Virus record (IMG/VR): IMGVR_UViG_3300020470_000030
Location: 1-46,397 of that record
DNA length: 46,397 bases
Reading direction: 5' to 3' (one strand)
DNA from: a virus
Shown here: positions 9,501 to 17,102 of the stretch, in pieces
How the letters are laid out: every line of letters begins with the position of its first letter
Numbering within the stretch: the stretch's first letter is position 1
Position numbers and translations under genes: made by a program
The notes under the pieces: generated by a model
Database searches by the model: none
What the model was told of the DNA's origin: nothing
Seen by the model: the letters and a program-made list of their open reading frames with translations, nothing else

Positions 9501-12500
9501 TTGTATCTGTAGATGTTAATGGAGCAGCAGTTGTAGTGGATATACCAGCATAGAAGTATGCTGATCTTCCTGCAAGGTTATTCTCACCAAGACCTAATGT
9601 CTTACCATTAGCACTAATACCAGTACCAAACAGTACATTACTACCTGTATCATATGATGTTTGAATACCAGATGTAATGATACCTACACTACATACGATA
9701 CTTCTTAATGGAATGTCAGATTCTACACCATCAACTACAAGAGTTCTATCATCATATAATGGGTTACCTGTTCCCCAAACAGTAAATGCGTTACCAGAAA
9801 CAAGAGTATGGTTATGATCTGTTCTAATAGTTGCAATACCACTTGCACGATCAACATCAATATAGGTAATACCTACACCAACGTTTGCAAGAGTATATGT
9901 TGCCTGTCTCCTATCATCCCTTGCAATAAAGTAAGGAGATAATGTTCTTGATGTTCCTATCTCAACAGATACAGACTTAGCAGTTGGTACATCAACAATC
10001 TTAAATGTACCATTAAGTTCTGGAGTCTCAAATCCAGATAATGTTAGTCCATCTCCAGCATTTTGGAAAATAGAATCAACTCTAACTGTTGCATTTGTAG
10101 TGGGATTTCCTGCTGGGAAAGCAGAAATTGTCATGGTATTTCCTATACCATATGTTGAACCACCATCAATTAGTTTAACACCAGTAACAGTACCAGCAGC
10201 AGAAACAGTAACCTCTGCAGCACCATTCTTACCAGATAGTGCGTTATTCTCAAAGTTTGCAGAGTATATTACTGTTGCAATACCAGATCCATTGTTATAT
10301 CCAGATCCAGGCGATGTGAGACTAACTGTCTTGATTTGGTTAAAGTTATGCTCAACATCAGTATAAAGAGTAATAGTAGTATTACCCGTACCAGTAATAA
10401 CTGCACCCGTTACAGCGAAACCTACCTGCTGTCCTTGCATGAAGTAGGATAGTGCCTCACGAGTAACTGAGTTCTTCTTATCATTAGTAACAACTTGACC
10501 AACAACCGAAGCACTGGCATGTGTAATTGCAGGTTGTGGATCAGAGTTATAGTTATCTCTATCTTGTTGTGGATATAGGTTCCTTACGTCCTGAGAGAAC
10601 GACTTCATGGACACACCAAATCCAAGGTCTTTGTCCAGTGGAATCGACCCACAAACAACGGTTAGGTTATATACACCGTCTTGTCCAGATGTGCCTGGAA
10701 TATGTGGTCTTGCTTCTTGTACCCTATAAACAGAGAATGTATCACTTGCTTTAGATCTCTGTACTGTAGGTAGATCTTCAATCTGTTGTTGTGTAGTTCT
10801 CTGGTTAACCTGATTTAAGAAAGCGCCAGGATCAGTTGTTATACCTGCAACAGTAAATGATTTAGCAGTAACAACATCTGTAATGACATGTTCACCATTA
10901 TATCCTAAATTATATACTCCTGTACTATTATTGACACTATCAATATTCTTGACAGTTACCAAGTCACCTTTCTGTAACCTATGTTTCTTCTCAGTAGTGA
11001 ATGTAAGAGTAGAAGAATTAAATGATGCGTTCTTAATAATCTTGACGTTCTTAAGTTGAGTTGGGTTACTCAAGTCAGCAGTCAAGTATGATGCACTACT
11101 AATACCTACAGTCTTAGATTCTTGTAGAATATAACCAGGCTTAGGAGCACGAGCATTGATATGTTCTTTAGGTAATACATATCTCATTCTATAGAGTCTG
11201 TCAATTAATGACCTATTATCAACTCTACGTTTGATATATGTTGTACCAGTTTCCTTACCAATAACACCTACACCAATACTATTAAGTGCAGGGAATATAG
11301 TATTATATGTTGTACTTGGATGACCTAAGATATACCAACCACCTATAACAGATGTTGGTGTACCATCAATATAAACAGTATGATACGCATCGTCAAACTG
11401 TATTGGGTGGCCTGGATCGCCTGGATTCTTATCGGATACAGTAGATGTTATCTTTAACTTACCACCACCATTAGATAATCCTGTTAATGGTCTACGTGAA
11501 AGAGCATCATTATATGTTGATGCTAATTGTATTCTATCCGCAGCAAGAGTACCACCAGATATTGCATAGTATATCTTATCATTAACTATACCATTTGGTG
11601 TCTCACCAGTGTTAGAGAAGACTCTAATCTTCTCACCGTTAACCAACTGATGATTAGTCTTAAACTGAAGTACGTTAGAAATAATGGCGTTAACACCAGA
11701 GTTTCTAATAACCTCGTATTCTTTCTGTGATGATGTACCAATACCACTTGGAACCTGCATGAGAATTGGAGTCTCATAGGTTTCCTGTACTGCCTGACCA
11801 GATAGAGTATTAACTAAACTTAGATATAGTCTATCACCCTTCTGAGAACCAACTCTGAACGAGTCAACCTGTGCAGGTGGAATAACTTCCTCTGTATCAT
11901 AACTAAAGATATAAAGTCTATCAGTAACACCAATACCTGTTGATGATACAGTTCTCTCAACATCAAGTGTTAACCATGATGCTGTACTATCATCTTTTGT
12001 AAGTTCTCTTGGTGGAATAACATGAGTAATATAACCAACATCATCTCTATCAAATGATTCTGGTCTGAATCCTGATGCCTCAAGAGCAGTCTGACCAAAG
12101 TTAGAGTTAGAGTTCGTAATTGAAGCGTCACCACCTCTCTCTGCATGGAAGTGACGAGCATATGCAATAGCGAACACAGAAACCAACTGAACAACAGCGT
12201 TGTTCCTCACTCTCATGTGAGAGGTTTCATACGTTGGTTTGTATATTGCCTTAGAGTTGGAGTGTAGTGGTTTCTCCGCCTCTGATACAGTAGTTGTATC
12301 ATTAAAGATAGCAGTATCAGGGTTATAAAGGACAAACGCATTGTCATCCTTCTGAATAGAGATACCAGTGAACTGAGCACAGACCATAGATCTGAATCCA
12401 GTTGCTTTGTCTCCATCACAATCCAAACCGTTCATACCGTAAACAGAACGGAGTGAACAGTTGAAAACGTATGGTGATGCAGATCCTACAGTGTCAGACT

Positions 12501-13611
12501 CAACGATAACAGATGAGTTCTGAATTTCTTGTGCAGTTGGAAGGGCATTGCCTGGGGTTGATGGAGTAACAAACTGAAATCTTGTGTTACTAATAACTTC
12601 ATCAACAAGGAATGATCCATTATATGCACCAATACTTGTAGTAATACCAGCAATTAGAACGGGAGTATCCTTGAATAACCCGTGTGCTTTGTTAGTATCA
12701 ACAGTAATAGTAGTTGTAGGTGTATTACCATCACCTGCCTTAATACTTGTAATACCAACTGGGTCAGCAGACAAGTCACCAACAATTCTAAATTCGTCTA
12801 CGTTAGGTTCAAAGTCACTGAATGTTGGATAATCACCAAGAGGACGACCAGATGAATCTCCATAGGCCTTAGCAACCTTGAAGTAATACATATCAAGGTC
12901 AGTTAATCCACTATCTGATCCATCAATGATGACATTATTCATACCATCAGCGAATGAGAATGTCGCTAACTTATGGTGTGAAAATGTAGGTGATTTAGTA
13001 TTACTATCATAGTCATAGTATGCAGTCTTACCAATATCTGCATCAAAAATAGTAAAAGCAGTGAAGTAACAAGTACCAGTTACACGAAGTACACCACTGT
13101 ACTCCATGTTATCATTTTGTGGGTCTGGTACATATAATGGTCTTAGTTTAGTCTTACGAAGGTCAAAACCAATGATAGATGTACCACGAGGCATAATAGC
13201 ACCACCTTCGGTACTATTATACTTGTAGAGTTCATTATTAGGATCTAATACATCAAAGTTTGTTTCTGAAGTGAACTGACTGAGAGTTGCTGCTTGCCAT
13301 CCGGCATTCATTCTCTTCTTGTACTCAGCAGTACCACCATTATCCCTAATAGTATATCCAGGCCTGTTATCAATATAGTGTACGCCAGGATATGCTAAGA
13401 TAGTTGTCCTGTCTATCTTATCGTTATTTTGTCCGCTCTGATAAGAGAATCTTGCCGCCTCTATCAGTGCCCTCTGAATTGTCTTAAAAGGTCGTGTCTG
13501 AGAATTACCTTTGTTTTCGATACTATCGGTAGCGTCGAAATCACTTGGGTTAACATAAAGAATGTTACCCTCAGCATTCTTCAGAAAGTTTTCTAATCTT
13601 GATAGAGGCAT
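6598..13611 (-). CDS. Giant tail fibre with C-terminal S74 intramolecular chaperone
   Basis: At 2337 residues this is by far the largest gene here. The N-terminus (LENFLKNAEGNILYVNPSDFDATDS) and a pectate-lyase-like strand pattern (RPFKTIQRALIEAA) resemble large structural fibre proteins of cyanomyoviruses. The middle is beta-rich and Gly/Thr/Ser-rich, with repeated GVVTSL, GVGIT and TGxA units that suggest a long trimeric beta shaft. The last 110 residues form a peptidase S74 / endosialidase-chaperone domain: S2228-D-I-R-L-K, the GVSAQAVQEVLPEAV motif, and a terminal coiled coil (LIESIKELKSEIDDLKK). In that family the domain folds the trimer and then cuts itself off before the Ser. It probably forms part of the distal adsorption apparatus. 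Confidence 0.9.
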   Translation of the reverse strand: MPLSRLENFLKNAEGNILYVNPSDFDATDSIENKGNSQTRPFKTIQRALIEAARFSYQSGQNNDKIDRTTILAYPGVHYIDNRPGYTIRDNGGTAEYKKRMNAGWQAATLSQFTSETNFDVLDPNNELYKYNSTEGGAIMPRGTSIIGFDLRKTKLRPLYVPDPQNDNMEYSGVLRVTGTCYFTAFTIFDADIGKTAYYDYDSNTKSPTFSHHKLATFSFADGMNNVIIDGSDSGLTDLDMYYFKVAKAYGDSSGRPLGDYPTFSDFEPNVDEFRIVGDLSADPVGITSIKAGDGNTPTTTITVDTNKAHGLFKDTPVLIAGITTSIGAYNGSFLVDEVISNTRFQFVTPSTPGNALPTAQEIQNSSVIVESDTVGSASPYVFNCSLRSVYGMNGLDCDGDKATGFRSMVCAQFTGISIQKDDNAFVLYNPDTAIFNDTTTVSEAEKPLHSNSKAIYKPTYETSHMRVRNNAVVQLVSVFAIAYARHFHAERGGDASITNSNSNFGQTALEASGFRPESFDRDDVGYITHVIPPRELTKDDSTASWLTLDVERTVSSTGIGVTDRLYIFSYDTEEVIPPAQVDSFRVGSQKGDRLYLSLVNTLSGQAVQETYETPILMQVPSGIGTSSQKEYEVIRNSGVNAIISNVLQFKTNHQLVNGEKIRVFSNTGETPNGIVNDKIYYAISGGTLAADRIQLASTYNDALSRRPLTGLSNGGGKLKITSTVSDKNPGDPGHPIQFDDAYHTVYIDGTPTSVIGGWYILGHPSTTYNTIFPALNSIGVGVIGKETGTTYIKRRVDNRSLIDRLYRMRYVLPKEHINARAPKPGYILQESKTVGISSASYLTADLSNPTQLKNVKIIKNASFNSSTLTFTTEKKHRLQKGDLVTVKNIDSVNNSTGVYNLGYNGEHVITDVVTAKSFTVAGITTDPGAFLNQVNQRTTQQQIEDLPTVQRSKASDTFSVYRVQEARPHIPGTSGQDGVYNLTVVCGSIPLDKDLGFGVSMKSFSQDVRNLYPQQDRDNYNSDPQPAITHASASVVGQVVTNDKKNSVTREALSYFMQGQQVGFAVTGAVITGTGNTTITLYTDVEHNFNQIKTVSLTSPGSGYNNGSGIATVIYSANFENNALSGKNGAAEVTVSAAGTVTGVKLIDGGSTYGIGNTMTISAFPAGNPTTNATVRVDSIFQNAGDGLTLSGFETPELNGTFKIVDVPTAKSVSVEIGTSRTLSPYFIARDDRRQATYTLANVGVGITYIDVDRASGIATIRTDHNHTLVSGNAFTVWGTGNPLYDDRTLVVDGVESDIPLRSIVCSVGIITSGIQTSYDTGSNVLFGTGISANGKTLGLGENNLAGRSAYFYAGISTTTAAPLTSTDTTITLTSTEGFMRGDYCMINGEIVRFVNDNINKILRGQFGTSSLSAITGTTIKKIEVLPMELRRPSILRASGHTFEYLGYGSGNYSTSLPQKQDRVLSDTETLSAQKKELDGGTVVYTGMNDSGDFYTGYKRLSSITGEEEVIEAPVFSYTGDDAEAESTKRVSGVFDEVLVRESLTVEGGDNNNRTSQFYGPVNFTEKLTSNSEEGIEAINMYIRGDAPQGKLLTVGISTPTGTKRGGDISFAGIPDAGGYLGHIFAAGEWRRFGVVSQEKDRNFIKVDQIGIGQSNVGVFNFKDSLEVNGVVKVKDLFVSGIVTFSSNQSFAGVSYDTLVVKKVANFWGYNTSGGVSQQGIPWETYGYYTIVDEGGTARLNNMEVVGTYVSFKPAAHIKAESSWHSTWAGISTFNGQLNVGDLNCGVGSITFNKLEGINAGIDTLSVYKNLYATNGIVTDFKATDASITRNYSDVGVTTLSHVGVQWVGTSNVYTGIATQISASNHIITPQLYSLAGVVTNVTSTNIWSTNISGAAVTATDLHFTDDLYGPDMYINSGVVTSLVGEYIGGRGASGNGQPEIRVNVNSGVVTSLTGYAMTMERINMASGGKGVATPILLADVGVVTALSAGSNRSMTIDAGATGMVESYRFKSTASAGSNVSPFIVSSSTKVANLNADLLDGMNAEANDQSSASIVARTAAGSFKGNVITANGFVGGSLNCDSGATIGGTGTVLDVNGNADVSGSLTVGSINATSGITGTASNATLAKHVEGTGGRVLYNNSTNNTTTSSNLSFNGTTLSVQGLSVSNTISGSINGNSGTSSLASSVSGTGGGAILYNSGTNSTTNTSNLKYSGGTLQCAGDIQAYASDIRLKTSIEQIDNAVAKVCKLDGFTYSWNQLAKDEVLPKEGNYDGRNAGVSAQAVQEVLPEAVKSAPGNGDYLTVQYEKLVPLLIESIKELKSEIDDLKKTKQDRLKVG

Positions 13612-13642
13612 TGACCTTCAACCTATAGTATTTCTTCTAAGG

Positions 13643-13650
13643 TTATTTAG
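13643..13650 (-). promoter_or_regulatory. Late promoter-like motif upstream of tail fibre
   Basis: CTAAATAA on the minus strand, about 32 nt upstream of the fibre ATG at 13611, in the 55-nt gap after the upstream gene. It differs from the T4 late TATAAATA by few bases. The same CTAAATAA element recurs at similar distances before gp26 and before gp4, which makes it more credible than one occurrence alone. Confidence 0.45.
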
Positions 13651-13666
13651 ACATGCAAATAAATCT

Positions 13667-14386
13667 TTAGATATATAATAGTTGCGTCATCCTTGAAAAA
13701 TCAGGATATGAGCCTGGATATAGTTCGTCTTGATGTAATACTTGGGTCTGAAATAATATAGCACGATTATACATCATAGGAAATGCGTGTTCAGACTTCC
13801 ATGCAAATGAACTCCTTATACTCATCTCCATATTCTTTACATCTTTCTCGGTTTGATACTGAGCAAAGTTAGGTCTTGGTATAGTCATCTCACCTAAGAA
13901 ACTGTATAGATCAGTACCACCACCAGACATTTTAATCTCTTCCTTGGTATTCAAATACACTGTAAGTAGGAATTGATAAGGTCGAGGAGCAAATGGATAA
14001 CTATCCTGATATGGTACAAGTCCCCAAGGTTTATCAACTAACATACTACCAAGAGTATAATTAAAGATACATCCTTTATTCTTCCATCCTTCTTCTATAT
14101 CTTCTTTATTAACAGGTACACCCCATAGATTCTCATCATATACAAACTGATCGAATAGTGGTTTTAATTGAAATGTTAACTCCTTAGAAGGAACTGCAAA
14201 TCTCTTACCCACGCCAGGTTGTCCTGTTGGTATAGTTTCTGCTTTTAATTCATTCTCACGACCAAACCTTCTTACCTTCTCTGGATCTTTGTAGAAATTG
14301 TCAATAATTAGTGCAGATATATTCTTACTGGGTCCGATCTCTGTGACCGCAGTAATTTCCATCTTGTCTTGATCAAGTTCAAACAT
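13667..14386 (-). CDS. DUF6445-like oxygenase-fold protein, first iron His replaced
   Basis: A 239-residue protein. NISALIIDNFYKDPEKVRRF near the start is the DUF6445 hallmark shared with the protein at 5563-6354. Where an HxD iron motif is expected there is Y126-Q-D128 in VPYQDSYPFAP, so the first histidine is absent. H218 in VLHQDELYPG and R232 remain at the expected downstream positions. The strands QFLLTVYLN and GGGTDLYSF correspond to the conserved core. It may be a catalytically altered or non-enzymatic member. It overlaps the upstream small gene by 8 nt. Confidence 0.7.
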   Translation of the reverse strand: MFELDQDKMEITAVTEIGPSKNISALIIDNFYKDPEKVRRFGRENELKAETIPTGQPGVGKRFAVPSKELTFQLKPLFDQFVYDENLWGVPVNKEDIEEGWKNKGCIFNYTLGSMLVDKPWGLVPYQDSYPFAPRPYQFLLTVYLNTKEEIKMSGGGTDLYSFLGEMTIPRPNFAQYQTEKDVKNMEMSIRSSFAWKSEHAFPMMYNRAILFQTQVLHQDELYPGSYPDFSRMTQLLYI

Positions 14387-14555
14387 CGTTAACTAATGAT
14401 TCCACTTTAGTTTTCACATTTTCCATACATGTTGTCACATCCTTATGGGATCCTGTTATTTGATAGGAGTCTTTACCATCAGGTGAATATCTTCTTGTAA
14501 ATAGTGACCATCTCCACTCATCCATGTCAGCGGAGTACCAGATGTGAACACGCAT
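14379..14555 (-). CDS. Small hypothetical protein
   Basis: A 58-residue protein if it starts at the ATG at 14555; an in-frame GTG at 14591 would run into the 3' end of the tmRNA and is less likely. It contains a Trp/Tyr-rich beta-strand pattern (RVHIWYSADMDEWRWSLFTR) and a helical C-terminus. A TATAAATG element lies just upstream (14564-14571), perhaps too close to drive this exact start. No family recognised. Confidence 0.5.
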   Translation of the reverse strand: MRVHIWYSADMDEWRWSLFTRRYSPDGKDSYQITGSHKDVTTCMENVKTKVESLVNDV

Positions 14556-14563
14556 TTGCTTTA

Positions 14564-14571
14564 CATTTATA
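14564..14571 (-). promoter_or_regulatory. Late promoter-like TATAAATG
   Basis: TATAAATG on the minus strand, one base from the T4 late consensus TATAAATA, between the end of the tmRNA and the small gene at 14555. It could drive the small gene and the DUF6445-like gene, although it lies only 8 nt before the ATG chosen for the former. Confidence 0.35.
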
Positions 14572-14591
14572 TAGGGGCATTTCACCCCCAC

Positions 14592-14879
14592 GGATCAGTT
14601 GGGTAACAAGGTTGATCTAAACCCCGATCTCACCTTAGGCAGGAACCATTTCGGTTCTGCGTGAGAATTCTCTCGACATGATGCGAGAGAACGCTACGAT
14701 GTTATTCGCAGCAGTGTCAGATGGTTTTGCATCTGTGGTTTGCTCATCCGAGCAGGTTTCAGTCATGTTCCTTGTACCCTGTCGAAACCTTGGCACCCCC
14801 TTGCAAAGGTGGAGGTGAGGGGAGTCGAACCCCTGTCCAGAATATAGGTGACACCACCTACATGCCTTTTAAAGTCATG
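14592..14879 (-). ncRNA. ssrA: Circularly permuted (two-piece type) tmRNA
   Basis: Transfer-messenger RNA that rescues stalled ribosomes by adding a degradation tag. The acceptor piece comes first: a T-arm AGGGG-TTCGACT-CCCCT at 14818-14836 (minus), then CACCTCC (14811-14817) and ACC. A short spacer follows, then the coding piece starting GGGGGTG (14794-14800), which pairs with CACCTCC to form the acceptor stem, followed by the tmRNA hallmark GGTTTCGAC. This 3'-before-5' order is the permuted form of marine picocyanobacteria. The tag frame runs 14709 to 14635: it begins ANNIVAFSR, as cyanobacterial tags do, is 24 residues long, and ends RTEMVPA then TAA. A hairpin with loop GAAAT (helix 5-like) precedes the stop. 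Outer ends are approximate; the gene fills the gap between two proteins. Confidence 0.88.
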
Positions 14880-15422
14880 CTAAGGACTGAGATATACATT
14901 ACCAGCAATTGTACTACCTTTTCCACCACTCAGGACAAAATGTTCAACAAATGATGGAAAAATTATTATATCACCAGTATGTAGTTCGGGTCTCCAATCC
15001 AGACCAAAAAACTCTGGATTGGATGCGAAGAGGTGTCCGTAAACCTCCATCTGTGATTCTACACGATATCTGTAAGGATTCAAGAAAACCGTGCGAGATA
15101 TGTCCACATCCTCATAAACGATAAAACTCCACTGAGAACCACAGTGTTGATGTGGGTCTTGGAAGTCGGCATCACTAACATAAGTATTCCTCCATATATC
15201 ATCTATCCTTGCGGCAGAGTATGGGATACCTAATGTATCAATATTCTTAGAAATAACTTGTGATAAGTGGTTGATCGTACCTTCACTTACTGTCCTTGGA
15301 CATCCAAAACTTGAATAGATACCAGATCTAAAGTTAGGTTTCTGTTCTTCTTCAACAATACTTATCTGTTTGAGGTCTACCTTATCAGTAAAAAATGGAA
15401 TAGCAAAGAAACTATGCTTCAT
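14880..15422 (-). CDS. 2OG-Fe(II) oxygenase-like protein (paralogue of 15805-16365)
   Basis: A 180-residue protein with ARIDDIWRNTYV, then H91-Q-H93 followed by SQWSFIVYED, an RPELHTGDIIIFPSF strand, and H161 in FPSFVEH. This is the TIGR02466-type jelly-roll order: iron ligands on the H-x-H strand and in FPSxxxH. The final strand reads TIAGNVYLSP with no Arg where 2OG is usually anchored, a change shared with its paralogue, so co-substrate binding may differ. The ATG at 15422 overlaps the upstream 49-codon gene by 11 nt. Its stop abuts the tmRNA. Confidence 0.8.
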   Translation of the reverse strand: MKHSFFAIPFFTDKVDLKQISIVEEEQKPNFRSGIYSSFGCPRTVSEGTINHLSQVISKNIDTLGIPYSAARIDDIWRNTYVSDADFQDPHQHCGSQWSFIVYEDVDISRTVFLNPYRYRVESQMEVYGHLFASNPEFFGLDWRPELHTGDIIIFPSFVEHFVLSGGKGSTIAGNVYLSP

Positions 15423-15561
15423 CCTTTTTAACTGGTTTCTCATTCAATACTGGTTTACCAGTCTGTTTAGCAATAAAGGCAGCAAGTTCTGGAGTTTCTT
15501 CCCATTCCCAAATGGTCTTACGTCCCTTCTTATCTACTTGTTCCCAAGTTCTTTTAACCAT
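15412..15561 (-). CDS. Small Trp/Lys-rich protein
   Basis: A 49-residue open frame from the ATG at 15561, overlapping its upstream neighbour by 8 nt and its downstream neighbour by 11 nt, which fits the coupled arrangement of the region. The protein starts MVKRTWEQVDKKGRKTIWEW and continues with a helix ELAAFIAKQTG and a basic tail. Function not recognised. Its clean fit between two genes is the main support. Confidence 0.6.
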   Translation of the reverse strand: MVKRTWEQVDKKGRKTIWEWEETPELAAFIAKQTGKPVLNEKPVKKDEA

Positions 15562-15802
15562 TGTCTCGCTCCCTGTAGAGTTCATTAAGTCCCTGTTTCA
15601 ACGTATCTATCTCATTCAATGCCATATCATACTTACCTTCAAGTTGTTTAACTCTATGGTGCATGTCAGCAATTGCTTGTCCAAAGACTTCTATATTATT
15701 GAGTAGATATGAGTTACCAGACTGTTCTGATGTACCTATAGAGTCTATCGCATCTATGTTATCTTGTAAATGCTTTGGTAAATCTTCTTTATTAAGTGCC
15801 AT
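15554..15802 (-). CDS. Small coiled-coil protein
   Basis: An 82-residue protein. The C-terminal half (from about residue 37, VFGQAIADMHHRVKQLEGKY, to LNELYRERD) has a clear heptad pattern predicting a coiled coil. The N-terminal half is acidic and polar. It starts 2 nt after the stop of the upstream oxygenase. A structural linker or assembly-factor role would suit its location among tail genes, but no family is recognised. Confidence 0.65.
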   Translation of the reverse strand: MALNKEDLPKHLQDNIDAIDSIGTSEQSGNSYLLNNIEVFGQAIADMHHRVKQLEGKYDMALNEIDTLKQGLNELYRERDNG

Positions 15803-15804
15803 AA

Positions 15805-16365
15805 TTATTCAATGAATTGATCGTCTGGGTGTTGGTGGTACTTCATGTATATATTACCAGAAATTGTAGTACCTTCATTTCCGGCATTAACCTGATGCAT
15901 TATAAATGATGGGAATATAATTATATGGCCTGGTGGTAGTTCAGGTTTATAATCTAAGGGAAAATCACCCAAACCACTTGAGATTTGATTCTGAATCAAT
16001 CCCATATTGGGGTTTATAAATGAAGTCTTAGAAGTTACACTCTCATATACAATGAAACTCCACTGAGAATGTGGATGCAAATGTACATCTTGATAATGAT
16101 GTTTTTGATATCTATTTCTCCATACATGACCTACCTTTGCATCATGACCAAGTAATCCTGCAGGACCTAAGTTCCTTTGAATTACTAACTCAAGTTCATT
16201 CCATGCTTCATCAGGTAACATTAACTGTGTACTGAAAGTAGATGGAACACCAGCATCCCATGTAGGTTCAAGTTCTGATGGATCCTCTTCTGGAATATTA
16301 AATCTATCCAGATCTATTTCATCCTCAAATATAGGAATACCAAAAATATACTTACGGTTCATCAC
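15805..16365 (-). CDS. 2OG-Fe(II) oxygenase-like protein (paralogue of 14880-15422)
   Basis: A 186-residue protein that aligns over its length with the protein at 14880-15422: xFxIPxFxDxIDL at the N-terminus, GHVWRNRY, then H95-L-H97-P-H99 with SQWSFIVYES, PELPPGHIIIFPSF, and H157 in FPSFIMH. The last strand reads TTISGNIYMKY, again lacking the expected Arg. The pair probably arose by local duplication, with the coiled-coil gene, the 49-codon gene and possibly the tmRNA between or beside the copies. Substrate unknown. Confidence 0.8.
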   Translation of the reverse strand: MMNRKYIFGIPIFEDEIDLDRFNIPEEDPSELEPTWDAGVPSTFSTQLMLPDEAWNELELVIQRNLGPAGLLGHDAKVGHVWRNRYQKHHYQDVHLHPHSQWSFIVYESVTSKTSFINPNMGLIQNQISSGLGDFPLDYKPELPPGHIIIFPSFIMHQVNAGNEGTTISGNIYMKYHQHPDDQFIE

Positions 16366-16397
16366 TCATTCCCCAATCCCATAATGCTTTCAAAAAT

Positions 16398-17102
16398 TCA
16401 AGTATCCTTTTCATTTGGTGGTAATGGCACTTTCCTCATAAATTTATAAACTAACGTCGCTCTAAGACCACGATAGGTTTCATTAGGAGGATTACCATGA
16501 TGAGGTATATTTCCTTTAAAGAAACATACTCTGCCAGGTTTAGGAGGTACTTCTATCCACTCATCATTGAGTAAAATCTTTGTACTTCCACCCCAGTCAT
16601 CATACCATGTTTTGTTGACATAGTAAACAAAACTTAATCCGTTATCACACGGACAGTCTTGATGTGGAAATGTATGGTGAATCCACTGTTGTCCATTCAC
16701 TAAGATCTCACCTATCTCCATATCAAAATCAATACTGTTTATCACAGCATCCATTATCATTTTGAAACATCCATCATTAGAATGAGGAGATTTGCCAGGA
16801 AAAATTTGTTGTTTTAATGCAGCAACCTCTTTCCATTCTGGATCTGCACCTATATCATGTCCATCTGTTGGATAATTACTGGTATGTCCATAGAACCACC
16901 CGTAACTATTCATGATTAGATCATCAACATAATGTATGAAATAATCAGGAAATAGATTATCAATCACAAAGACTTGATCCTCAGCAAGATTATACTGAGA
17001 GAAATCGAGTTCTTGAGTATGGAGATCAATGTAATTCATTTTCACTAATACCGAAGGATTCGATGCATTAATTTCTGTAGAAGAATGTAGTCTTGATACC
17101 AT
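16398..17102 (-). CDS. 2OG-Fe(II) oxygenase, prolyl-hydroxylase-like
   Basis: A 234-residue protein with FPHQD (H147, D149) as the iron motif, NGLSFVYYVN, WGGSTKI, PGRVCFFKGNIPHHG with H201/H202 as the distal ligand, and R214 in RGLRATLVYKF as the 2OG anchor. This is a complete catalytic set. The ATG at 17102 shares TAATG with the stop of the 543-residue structural gene, so it is probably translated from the same late mRNA; an internal ATG at 17039 is possible. The tight coupling to a virion gene suggests that it may modify a tail protein, which is inference. Confidence 0.85.
   Translation of the reverse strand: MVSRLHSSTEINASNPSVLVKMNYIDLHTQELDFSQYNLAEDQVFVIDNLFPDYFIHYVDDLIMNSYGWFYGHTSNYPTDGHDIGADPEWKEVAALKQQIFPGKSPHSNDGCFKMIMDAVINSIDFDMEIGEILVNGQQWIHHTFPHQDCPCDNGLSFVYYVNKTWYDDWGGSTKILLNDEWIEVPPKPGRVCFFKGNIPHHGNPPNETYRGLRATLVYKFMRKVPLPPNEKDT

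Noticed and set aside
6708-12832. Many antisense and alternative frames of 60-130 codons inside the giant fibre gene
   Set aside because: They arise from the biased composition of the fibre gene, lack ribosome sites and give compositionally odd proteins.
14819-14836. A tRNA gene suggested by the GGTTCGACTCC T-loop
   Set aside because: There is no anticodon arm upstream. The T-arm belongs to the acceptor piece of the permuted tmRNA.
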